A model generated the notes under the pieces. It was given only the letters and a program-made list of their open reading frames with translations, made no database searches and had not been told where the DNA came from. A stretch of DNA of 17,084 nucleotides from Bacilli bacterium (GTDB lineage Bacteria; Bacillota_I; Bacilli_A; RF39; UBA660). The stretch spans positions 1 through 17,084 of the forward strand of contig JAILLM010000062.1 in NCBI GenBank assembly GCA_024693165.1. Reading direction: 5' to 3'. Below are positions 5,257 through 11,901 of the stretch, piece after piece (the first letter of the stretch is position 1; the number at the start of each line of letters is the position of its first letter). A program made the translations under genes and the position numbers.

Positions 5257-7531
5257 ATTCTTCTTCATCTTCATGTTTCATCTTAATTAATACTTCACGA
5301 GGTTTAGACCCATTTTGTGGTCCAATAATTCCTCTTTCTTCTAAGATATCAACAATTCTAGCTGCTCTATTATATCCAAGTCTAAACTTTCTTTGAAGTA
5401 GTGATGCACTAACTTTACCAGTTTGAATGCAATAATCAACTATTTCATTATATAGTGGATCATCATCTTCAGTTCCACCTGCAGCAGAACCACCATTATT
5501 AACTCCAAATCCACCAGCAGAAGATGCTGTTGTAAAGTTTTCATTATATTGTACCTTTTGTTGTTTAGTTACATAAGATATAACTTTTTCAATTTCTTCA
5601 TCACTAATGAAGTTACCTTGAATACGTGTTGGATTATTTTGACCCATTGGTTTAAATAACATATCACCTTTACCTAGAAGTTTTTCTGCTCCACCACAAT
5701 CAAGTATTGTTCTTGAGTCAATTTGAGATGCTACTGCAAATGAAATACGTGATGGAATATTAGCTTTAACTACACCAGTAATTACATCTGTTGATGGTCT
5801 TTGTGTTGCAACAATTAAGTGAATACCTGCAGCACGAGCCATTTGTGTAATTCTCATGATTGAATCTTCAACTTCTTTTGAAGCAACAAGCATTAAATCT
5901 GCTAACTCATCAATAATTACTAGCCAGTAAGGCATTTTATGATAATTTTCTTCTGGATTAGATTTCATTAGTTTTTCAATCTTTTCATTATAACCAGTTA
6001 TATTTTTAACTTTTTCTTCTTCAAAAGTTAAATATCTATTTTCCATTTCTTTAACTACATTTTGTAAAGCAACTGATGCTTTCTTAGGATCAGTTACAAC
6101 TGGACAATAAAGATGAGGTACTCCATTATAGTTTGATAACTCTACCTTTTTAGGGTCTACTAATATAAGTTTAACTTCATCTGGTCTCTTATTAATAAGT
6201 AAACTTGCTATAAATGAGTTGATACAAACTGATTTACCTGAACCAGTAGAACCAGCAACTAATAAGTGTGGTGTTTTTGAAAGGTCAAATATCATTGGAA
6301 CACCATTAATATCTTTACCTAAAGATACAGGTAGTTTCATATTTGGATCTATCATTTCTTTTCTACGTCTTTCAATTACTTCTCTAATTGGAACACCAAC
6401 TGGATTTCTATTTGGAATTTCAATACCAACTGAAGTCTTACCAGGAATTGGTGCTTCAATTCTAACATCCTTAGCTCCTAAAGCTAAAGCTATTTCTTTA
6501 GATAAACCAGTAATCTTAGAAATCTTAGTACCATTCTTAACATGTAACTCGAATTGAGTAACTGTAGGACCAATATTCATATTAACAACTTGAGCTTCAA
6601 CTTGGAAATCTGATAAAGCACTAACTAAGTTCTTAGAAGTTTGTTTTAATACTTCAGGATTTTCTCCATTCTTTTTGCCAGAGACTCTATTTAATACTTG
6701 ATCAAGTTCTGGAAGTTTATAATCAGAATTTAAATTAATTATTGGAACTTCTTCAACTGGAGTTTGAGGAACATCAGCTTGCGCATCATTATGGAATTTC
6801 TTTAATTCTTCAGCACTATTAATAACTATTCCATTATCCTCTTCTTCCTCTTCTTCAGGAATCATCTTAGATAGACGTTTTTCTTCTTTTTCTTTCATCT
6901 TTTCTAAACGTCTTTCTTCTTTTTCTTCTTTAGCTTTACGTTTCTTATCTAATCTTTCTGCTCTTTCTTCTTCAGATTCAGATAAACCATTCTTAATAGC
7001 TTCCACTAAATCTGCAATTGAGAAATCAAAGATAAACATAATTGCAAATAACATAAATACTACAAGTAATGCATAAGTACCAGCTACACTTAAAGCTTTA
7101 ACAAATGCAAATGACATAAGTAATCCAAATGAACCACTACCTATTTCACTAATACCTGTAAAACTATTACTTACAACTGTATTATAAGTATTTATAAAGC
7201 CTTCAAATTGATGAGAAAAATCTAATTGCATATTTAAATACTTAATATTCATAAATACTAAGAATGAAATAACAATTAAATATAATCCAACTAATCTAGT
7301 ACTTAAGAAGTTAGGTAAACTTCCTTGTACAATCATATATATACCTAAAGCAATAAGTTCAATTATTAAAATATTAAAGTAATTACCAAAGAAAAATACA
7401 GCACCTGCTTTTATATAAGTACCAACTGGACCAAATACACCTAGTCCAATTACACCAATAAGAACAAATATAACACCTAAGATACCAGCGTTAACGCTAT
7501 TCTTTTTCTTTTTTCTTCCTCTTTTGGCCAT
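5255..7531 (-). CDS. ftsK: DNA translocase FtsK/SpoIIIE
   Basis: FtsK/SpoIIIE is a membrane-anchored hexameric ATPase that pumps chromosomal DNA through the closing division septum. The 758-residue protein has four to five N-terminal membrane helices (about 15-170) and a charged coiled linker rich in Glu/Lys/Arg (about 185-232, including EEEEEE). The motor domain (about 285-655) carries Walker A GSTGSGKS (427-434) and Walker B VIIDE (538-542). A short Gly/Ala/Ser/Asn-rich linker (about 668-688) leads to the C-terminal winged-helix gamma domain (about 692-750), with QRKFRLGYNRAARIVDILEE, which reads orientation sequences on the chromosome. The length is usual for Firmicute SpoIIIE. Start ATG at 7531 follows AGGGTGAT. 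It is monocistronic, with its own terminator and a -10 box; serS upstream is separately terminated. Nothing unusual in the catalytic residues. Confidence 0.97.
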   Translation of the reverse strand: MAKRGRKKKKNSVNAGILGVIFVLIGVIGLGVFGPVGTYIKAGAVFFFGNYFNILIIELIALGIYMIVQGSLPNFLSTRLVGLYLIVISFLVFMNIKYLNMQLDFSHQFEGFINTYNTVVSNSFTGISEIGSGSFGLLMSFAFVKALSVAGTYALLVVFMLFAIMFIFDFSIADLVEAIKNGLSESEEERAERLDKKRKAKEEKEERRLEKMKEKEEKRLSKMIPEEEEEEDNGIVINSAEELKKFHNDAQADVPQTPVEEVPIINLNSDYKLPELDQVLNRVSGKKNGENPEVLKQTSKNLVSALSDFQVEAQVVNMNIGPTVTQFELHVKNGTKISKITGLSKEIALALGAKDVRIEAPIPGKTSVGIEIPNRNPVGVPIREVIERRRKEMIDPNMKLPVSLGKDINGVPMIFDLSKTPHLLVAGSTGSGKSVCINSFIASLLINKRPDEVKLILVDPKKVELSNYNGVPHLYCPVVTDPKKASVALQNVVKEMENRYLTFEEEKVKNITGYNEKIEKLMKSNPEENYHKMPYWLVIIDELADLMLVASKEVEDSIMRITQMARAAGIHLIVATQRPSTDVITGVVKANIPSRISFAVASQIDSRTILDCGGAEKLLGKGDMLFKPMGQNNPTRIQGNFISDEEIEKVISYVTKQQKVQYNENFTTASSAGGFGVNNGGSAAGGTEDDDPLYNEIVDYCIQTGKVSASLLQRKFRLGYNRAARIVDILEERGIIGPQNGSKPREVLIKMKHEDEEE

Positions 7532-7548
7532 ATTATCACCCTACTACA

Positions 7549-7554
7549 ATTATA
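7549..7554 (-). promoter_or_regulatory. Candidate -10 box of ftsK
   Basis: TATAAT on the minus strand, 17 bases before the ATG. No convincing -35 box is seen at 16-18 bases upstream. Placement after the serS terminator supports an independent promoter. Confidence 0.45.
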
Positions 7555-7599
7555 CTATTAAACACAAAAACTTAATAGTTTTATTAACTTATTTAACGT

Positions 7600-7630
7600 A
7601 AAAGAAAAAGAAAATAGATAAACTATTTTC
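7600..7630 (-). terminator. Terminator of the DUF1653-serS operon
   Basis: On the minus strand GAAAATAG, loop TTTAT and CTATTTTC form an eight-pair stem followed by TTTTTCTTTT. The serS stop TAG (7623-7625) is the end of the 5' arm. Confidence 0.85.
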
Positions 7631-8912
7631 TTACAGGAACTAATTCAGTTTTACCACCCATATATGGTTGTAATACTTTTGGAATTAATACTCTTCCATC
7701 TTCTTGATAATTGTTTTCAAGTAAAGCAATTAATCCTCTTGGAGTAGCTACTACAGTATTATTTAAAGTATGTGGATAATAGTTGCCCTTTTCTCCTTTA
7801 ACTCTAATACCTAATCTTCTAGCTTGAGCATCTCCTAATGTAGAGCATGAACCAACTTCGAAGTATTTTTGTTGTCTTGGACTCCAAGCTTCAATGTCAC
7901 ATGATTTAACTTTAAGGTCTGCAAGATCTCCTGAACAACATTCAAGTTGTCTAACTGGAACATCCCAACTTCTAAATAAATCTACAGTTAATTTCCACAT
8001 CTTATTGTAAAGATCCATTGAATCTTCTGGTTCACATAAACAAATCATTTCTTGTTTTTCAAATTGATGAACTCTATATAATCCTCTTTCTTCAAGACCA
8101 TGAGCTCCACCTTCTTTTCTGAAGCATGGTGAGTATGAAGTCATTTGAATTGGTAATTCTTCTTTCTTCAACATTTGTCCTTTGAATTTACCAATCATTG
8201 AGTGTTCAGATGTACCAATTAAGTAAAGATCTTCACCTTCAATTTTATACATCATAGCTTCCATTTCAGCAAAACTCATAACACCAGTAACTACATCACT
8301 TCTAATCATGAATGGAGGAATAGCATAAGTAAATCCAGCATCAATCATAAAGTCTCTAGCACAAGCAATCATTGCTTCATGAAGACGAGCAATGTCCCCT
8401 ATTAAGTAGTAGAATCCTTCACCTGAAGTTCTTCCAGCTGCTTCTTTATCTAAACCATTAAAGTTAGCAATAATATCTGCATGATATGGAATTTCATAAC
8501 TTGGAACTACTGGTTCACCAAACTTTTCTACTTCTACGTTTTCAGAATCATCTTTTCCAACCGGAACAGAATCATCAATAATATTTGGAATAACCATCAT
8601 TCTCTTTTTAATTTCTTCATCTAATTCAGCTTTAGTTTCTTCATTCTTAGTAATTTCTTCAGCCATTTCTTGAATCTTAGCTTTTATTTCATTTGCTTCA
8701 TCGATTCTTTTGTCTCTCATTAACATTCCAATTTCACCACTAAGTTTATTCTTTTCAGCTTTTAAGTTATCAGCAGCTAATTGTGCTTCCCTAACTTTAA
8801 TATCCATTTCATAAACTTCATCTACTAATGGTAATTTTTCATCTTGAAATTTCTTTTTAATATTTTCTTTTACTAAATCTCTATTTTCTCTTATTAATTT
8901 AATATCTATCAT
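7623..8912 (-). CDS. serS: Seryl-tRNA synthetase, divergent type
   Basis: SerRS charges tRNA-Ser with serine. The 429-residue protein has the standard layout: an N-terminal antiparallel coiled coil (about 28-105) that grips the tRNA-Ser variable arm, then a class II catalytic core. TSEH (234-237) is the serine-site loop, motif 2 contains CFRKEGGAHGLEERGLYRVH (Arg265) and motif 3 contains TPRGLIALLEN (Arg392). Several signatures differ from the usual bacterial enzyme: LNNTVVATPRG replaces LNGSGLAVGRT, and CCSGDLADLKVKSCDIE replaces CTGDxGFxxAKTYDLE. These resemble archaeal-type forms as I remember them. It overlaps the DUF1653 stop by one base (TAATG), and GGTGAT precedes the ATG. A tRNA-Ser T-box upstream controls the pair, which independently supports the substrate. 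Function is certain; the evolutionary origin is inference. Confidence 0.97.
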   Translation of the reverse strand: MIDIKLIRENRDLVKENIKKKFQDEKLPLVDEVYEMDIKVREAQLAADNLKAEKNKLSGEIGMLMRDKRIDEANEIKAKIQEMAEEITKNEETKAELDEEIKKRMMVIPNIIDDSVPVGKDDSENVEVEKFGEPVVPSYEIPYHADIIANFNGLDKEAAGRTSGEGFYYLIGDIARLHEAMIACARDFMIDAGFTYAIPPFMIRSDVVTGVMSFAEMEAMMYKIEGEDLYLIGTSEHSMIGKFKGQMLKKEELPIQMTSYSPCFRKEGGAHGLEERGLYRVHQFEKQEMICLCEPEDSMDLYNKMWKLTVDLFRSWDVPVRQLECCSGDLADLKVKSCDIEAWSPRQQKYFEVGSCSTLGDAQARRLGIRVKGEKGNYYPHTLNNTVVATPRGLIALLENNYQEDGRVLIPKVLQPYMGGKTELVPVRK

Positions 8913-9217
8913 TATTTATCACCTTTCTTTTTATAAATTTCAAATCTCATTTTTTGTTTAATTTTAGGATACTTTTCATGATCAACTTCTGAATTAAACA
9001 TGTCTAAAGGTCTTGCTGTAAAATCAACACCTTCTACACATTCAGTTTCATATAATGGTTTATAAATCATCATTTCTTCACCATTTTCTGTATGTCTTGC
9101 TGTACCTATAATTTCATATAAATACTTATTTGGATTATTTTTTAATTCTTCTTCCGAGACAGTTTCTCTCTTAAAATGTTGAACTATGTCTCCACTTTTA
9201 AAACTATTTTCTTCCAT
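8912..9217 (-). CDS. DUF1653 domain protein
   Basis: A 101-residue cytosolic protein matching the DUF1653 pattern: GDIVQHFK near the start (residues 9-16), [20 protein letters not shown] (34-53), then [17 protein letters not shown] (68-84). The family is widespread in bacteria and has no established function; it resembles a small beta-barrel-like module. ATG at 9217 is chosen because AGGAGG lies just upstream. The frame stays open further upstream, but that part lies inside the T-box terminator and cannot be coding in a sensible way. It is the first gene after the T-box and shares its transcript with serS (stop and start overlap), so its level should follow serine-tRNA charging. It may have a role connected with serine or translation, but that is inference from the operon only. 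Confidence 0.9.
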   Translation of the reverse strand: MEENSFKSGDIVQHFKRETVSEEELKNNPNKYLYEIIGTARHTENGEEMMIYKPLYETECVEGVDFTARPLDMFNSEVDHEKYPKIKQKMRFEIYKKKGDK

Positions 9218-9225
9218 AAAATTCC

Positions 9226-9434
9226 TCCTAAAAATAAAAAAGAGATAACACATAAGAAAGTGCATAACGCACGGTGCCATCTCTTTATTTAACTTAATTA
9301 CTTTAACGGGTTAATCCGGATACTATTAATATCACTAATAGGTAGATTCATTTAATTCTTGTTATTCACTTACACCAGCCGTGAACTCTCTTTAAACATT
9401 CCTTAAATTACTAGTCCTATGTAATCGCTTTACA
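9226..9434 (-). promoter_or_regulatory. T-box riboswitch specific for tRNA-Ser
   Basis: A T-box leader senses uncharged tRNA and permits readthrough when it binds. In minus-strand order I see: GGACTAGTAA (9408-9417), the conserved motif near the base of Stem I; AGAGAG (9386-9391); GGCTGGTGTAAG (9369-9380), the apical Stem I motif; GAA-TCT-ACC (9341-9349), with the specifier codon TCT (9344-9346) encoding serine; a Stem III-like region; and the T-box core TGGCACC (9273-9279). The fourth base of TGGC should pair with the tRNA discriminator, and C fits the G of bacterial tRNA-Ser. Specifier, discriminator match and the downstream serS gene all agree. Uncharged tRNA-Ser would favour antitermination and raise DUF1653-serS expression. 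Confidence 0.93.
9231..9286 (-). terminator. T-box-controlled terminator upstream of DUF1653-serS
   Basis: On the minus strand AAAGAGAT (9279-9286) pairs with ATCTCTTT (9239-9246), followed by TTTTATTTTT. The competing antiterminator pairs AAGAGA with TTTCTT, leaves TGGCACC as the bulge and forms a small GTGC/GCAC helix. The two folds use the same 5' strand, as expected for a T-box switch. Confidence 0.88.
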
Positions 9435-9440
9435 GGTTAA

Positions 9441-9470
9441 ATTATATATCAATTAATTATTTTTAGTCAA
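9441..9470 (-). promoter_or_regulatory. Promoter of the T-box-serS transcript
   Basis: TTGACT (9465-9470) and TATAAT (9441-9446) are 18 bases apart on the minus strand, with predicted start near 9434. The -35 box lies within the last codons of sufU. Confidence 0.75.
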
Positions 9471-9887
9471 GTATTCTTTTAATGCTCTCTTTATACCTTT
9501 ATATGGAAGTATTACACAAGTTCTTCTATTAATTTGTTTATATGTTTCATCAAACACTTGTGCTTCACCAACTAAATCAGCATTAAATTCTTTTTCTTCA
9601 AGCATATTATCAAATTCAGTCATATATTCAAGTGCTTCATTAACACTCTTACCAATTAAATTTTTAATCATAATTGATGTTGATGCTGTACTAATAGCAC
9701 AAGCTTCACCACTAAATTTAATATCTTTAATTACATCATCTTTAATATCAATATATAAATCAATATTATCTATACATGATTCATTTCTTGAATTCTCTTT
9801 ATAATAACCAGGTACTTCTTCATTTACCTTATTAAAAGGATTAGAATAATTATCTAAAATAATTTCTCTTTTAGTTAAACTATCCAT
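9453..9887 (-). CDS. sufU: SufU-type Fe-S assembly/sulfur-transfer protein
   Basis: SufU is the zinc-containing partner that accepts sulfur from SufS and passes it on for Fe-S cluster assembly in Gram-positive bacteria. The 144-residue protein keeps the three conserved Cys: Cys38 (NESCIDN), Cys63 (GEACAIS) and Cys124 (RRTCVILPYKG), plus Asp40, which helps hold zinc. The first motif reads C-I-D rather than the common C-G-D. The insertion between the second and third Cys (about 80-115) is typical of SufU rather than IscU. It starts at the sufS stop with a one-base overlap (TAATG), and AGGGAG inside the sufS end serves as ribosome binding site. No terminator follows; transcripts would run into the T-box leader. 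SufB, SufC and SufD are not in this window, unlike the common sufCDSUB order. Confidence 0.93.
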   Translation of the reverse strand: MDSLTKREIILDNYSNPFNKVNEEVPGYYKENSRNESCIDNIDLYIDIKDDVIKDIKFSGEACAISTASTSIMIKNLIGKSVNEALEYMTEFDNMLEEKEFNADLVGEAQVFDETYKQINRRTCVILPYKGIKRALKEYLTKNN

Positions 9888-11083
9888 TAAATCATCTCCC
9901 TAATTATTTTATCTTTATCTCTAAGTAAATCCACAAACTTATCTACTTCTTTTTGAGTATTATACATATAAAGTGAAGCTCTAACTGTATTATTTACTTT
10001 AGTTTCATTCTTTAAGATCTTAGCACAGTGATTACCTGCTCTTACACAAATATTATATTTATCTAAGAAAACCGCAACATCTTGAGGGAATATTCCTTCA
10101 ACATTAAATGTAACAATTCCAGAATCACTATTACTAATAATATTTACATGAGGTATATCTTTTAATTTATCAATCATATAATTCTTAAGTTCTACTTCAT
10201 GTTTGTAAATATTTTCTATACCAATATTATTAATATATTTAAGTACAGCTCCAAAACCAATAACACCAGCAATATTTGGAGTACCAGCTTCAAATCTAGT
10301 TGGAACATCTTTAAGTTCTACGCAATCAGGTGAATCAAACTTTTCATTCATTCCACCACCATACATTAATGGAACCATTCCTTTTAGTAAATCATATTTG
10401 CCATAAAGTACTCCAACTCCAGTTGGCCCCATCATTTTATGTGCACTGAATGCTAAAAAGTCAACATCTAGATCTTTTACATCAGTTTTAATATGAGGAA
10501 CACTTTGAGCTCCATCTACTACTACTAAAATATTTTTACTATGAGCATATTCAACTATTTCTTTAATTGGTCTTATATCTCCAATTACATTAGTAATATG
10601 AGCAAGACTAATTACTTTAGTATTTTCAGTAATACTCTTTTTAACATTTTCTAATGTAATATGTTCAGTATCATCTAAAGGAATAAAATTAACTTTACAA
10701 CCTGTTTCAGATTGGATTCTAAACCATGGTAATACATTACTTGCATGTTCAGCATAACTAATTAATACTTCATCATTTGAATTTAATCTGTTTTTAAAGT
10801 ATCCAAAAGCAACTAAGTTTAAGCTTTCAGTAGATCCACTTGTAAAAATGATTTCATTAGTTTCTGCATTAATAAATTTTGCAACAGCTTCTCTTACACC
10901 TTCAAATGCCATATCTACTTTTAAACTAATACCATAGTCTCCTCTATGAGCATTAGCAGAATACTTTTCATAGTATTCAGTTGTAGCATCACTCAAACAT
11001 TTTGGTTTAAGAGTTGTAGCTCCATTATCAAAATAAACTAAATTAGGATTATTTTCTAATATTGGAAAATCTTCTCTATTCAT
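9887..11083 (-). CDS. sufS: Cysteine desulfurase SufS
   Basis: SufS is a PLP enzyme that removes sulfur from cysteine, making alanine and a protein persulfide passed to SufU. The 398-residue protein has the family landmarks in order: NGATT (20-24), TSGSTESLN (81-89), AEHASN with His113 stacking on PLP, VVDGAQS with Asp190, SAHKMMGPTG with the PLP-binding Lys216, and the catalytic Cys353 in RAGNHCAKIL. The usual RAGHHCAQPL is slightly altered here. The ATG at 11083 is preceded by AAAGGAGG with 7-base spacing. It is followed by sufU with a one-base overlap, a two-gene operon with its own extended -10 promoter. The length is normal for group II desulfurases (about 400 residues). Confidence 0.96.
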   Translation of the reverse strand: MNREDFPILENNPNLVYFDNGATTLKPKCLSDATTEYYEKYSANAHRGDYGISLKVDMAFEGVREAVAKFINAETNEIIFTSGSTESLNLVAFGYFKNRLNSNDEVLISYAEHASNVLPWFRIQSETGCKVNFIPLDDTEHITLENVKKSITENTKVISLAHITNVIGDIRPIKEIVEYAHSKNILVVVDGAQSVPHIKTDVKDLDVDFLAFSAHKMMGPTGVGVLYGKYDLLKGMVPLMYGGGMNEKFDSPDCVELKDVPTRFEAGTPNIAGVIGFGAVLKYINNIGIENIYKHEVELKNYMIDKLKDIPHVNIISNSDSGIVTFNVEGIFPQDVAVFLDKYNICVRAGNHCAKILKNETKVNNTVRASLYMYNTQKEVDKFVDLLRDKDKIIREMI

Positions 11084-11108
11084 GTTAATTCCTCCTTTTT
11101 CAGTATGT

Positions 11109-11114
11109 ATTATA
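11109..11114 (-). promoter_or_regulatory. Extended -10 promoter of sufS-sufU
   Basis: TGTTATAAT on the minus strand (-10 hexamer 11109-11114) lies 25 bases before the ATG. The -35 region is only a T run, so the TGn extension probably compensates. The leader would be about 19 bases, leaving no room for a riboswitch. Confidence 0.65.
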
Positions 11115-11130
11115 ACACATCTCTTTAGAA

Positions 11131-11155
11131 TAAAAAAAGAATGTTAATCATTCTT
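11131..11155 (-). terminator. Terminator of the gene at 11156-11686
   Basis: On the minus strand AAGAATG, loop ATTAA and CATTCTT form a seven-pair stem followed by T residues. It directly follows the TAA stop. Confidence 0.8.
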
Positions 11156-11686
11156 TTAAATATCATAATTATTTGTAGGTTTACCATCTATTACAGTTAG
11201 TTTCTTATTAATTTTAGTATTTACATCTACATAATAAGCTTCATTATCTTTTAAACTATCTGATTTACTAAGTTTAGGTTCTCCATATTCAGTATAATTA
11301 ATATAATTATATGTTTCATTTCCTACTTTAGTAAAAGTAGTATACTTATCATTTTTAAGTGATACATATATTTGTATTTTATCACCAGGATTATTTGAAG
11401 AATGAAAACAAACATATCCTTTAAAATCGCCAATTGACTCTTTAGATAATCCAAGTTCTTCAATATTATAACACTCTTTAGGATTACCAGTTCCAAGTGT
11501 ACTATCAGCTAAATATTGATTTTCTGCAGCTGTATAAAATTTAGTAACATAATCTTCAAAAGAATATTCATAATTACCATAAGAAGATCCATTAAAAGAC
11601 CATAATCCCATAAGCATTGTTATAGGTAAAAAAATAAAACTTGTAAATAAAGAAAATAAACGAGAAATTCCAGTTCCATACATCAT
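11156..11686 (-). CDS. Exported single-pass membrane protein, possibly pilin-like
   Basis: A 176-residue protein with one N-terminal membrane helix (about 9-31) and an extracytoplasmic domain containing two Cys, Cys72 (PKECYNIEELGLS) and Cys93 (FKGYVCFHSS), which could form a disulfide. The layout after the helix (EDYVTKFYTAAENQYLADS, then ...CYNIEELGL...GYVCF...IQIYVSLKNDKY) resembles the globular part of Gram-positive type IV pilin-like or pseudopilin proteins. The classical prepilin signal (G before F-T-L-I-E-L) is absent, so this is only a suggestion. It lies directly downstream of the Tad-like operon, on the same strand, but with its own -10 box and terminator. ATG at 11686 is chosen, 8 bases after GGAGAG; a GTG nine bases earlier overlaps this signal. 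Otherwise unrecognised. Confidence 0.75.
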   Translation of the reverse strand: MMYGTGISRLFSLFTSFIFLPITMLMGLWSFNGSSYGNYEYSFEDYVTKFYTAAENQYLADSTLGTGNPKECYNIEELGLSKESIGDFKGYVCFHSSNNPGDKIQIYVSLKNDKYTTFTKVGNETYNYINYTEYGEPKLSKSDSLKDNEAYYVDVNTKINKKLTVIDGKPTNNYDI

Positions 11687-11711
11687 ATTAATCACTCTCC
11701 ATTTATATTTT

Positions 11712-11717
11712 ATTATA
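11712..11717 (-). promoter_or_regulatory. Candidate -10 box of the gene at 11156-11686
   Basis: TATAAT on the minus strand, 25 bases before the ATG. The -35 region is poor. It lies between the orphan terminator at 11743-11767 and the gene, so the gene probably has its own promoter. Confidence 0.4.
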
Positions 11718-11742
11718 TTGAGTATTTATAAACAATAGAACT

Positions 11743-11767
11743 AAAAAAGATTGGTGTAAACCAATCT
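11743..11767 (-). terminator. Orphan terminator between the Tad-like operon and the pilin-like gene
   Basis: On the minus strand AGATTGGT, loop TTAC and ACCAATCT form an eight-pair stem followed by six T. No gene ends just before it; the Tad-like operon already has its own terminator about 100 bases upstream. It may be a backup terminator or the end of a small RNA starting near 11821 (TTGTTT, 17 bases, TATATA at 11828-11856). Confidence 0.8.
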
Positions 11768-11870
11768 ATGGAAATATATAATACTATTTTTTTTTACAAA
11801 TTATTTGTTTCGAACTATTAGAAAAAGTATATATAACTAAAAAATTATTTAAACAATTATTTTTTAAAAT

Positions 11871-11895
11871 AAAAAAGATGACTTAAGTCATCTTT
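11871..11895 (-). terminator. Terminator of the Tad-like operon
   Basis: AAAGATGAC, loop TTAA and GTCATCTTT form a perfect nine-pair stem (a 22-base palindrome overall), followed by T residues on the minus strand. It lies six bases after the tadC-like stop codon. Confidence 0.88.
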
Positions 11896-11901
11896 AAAAC
11901 A

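Noticed and set aside
6219..6557. Plus-strand open frame antisense to ftsK
   Set aside because: It lies wholly within the conserved FtsK motor domain and has no independent support.
9218..9280. Upstream extension of the DUF1653 reading frame
   Set aside because: These bases form the T-box terminator, and a perfect AGGAGG precedes the ATG at 9217.
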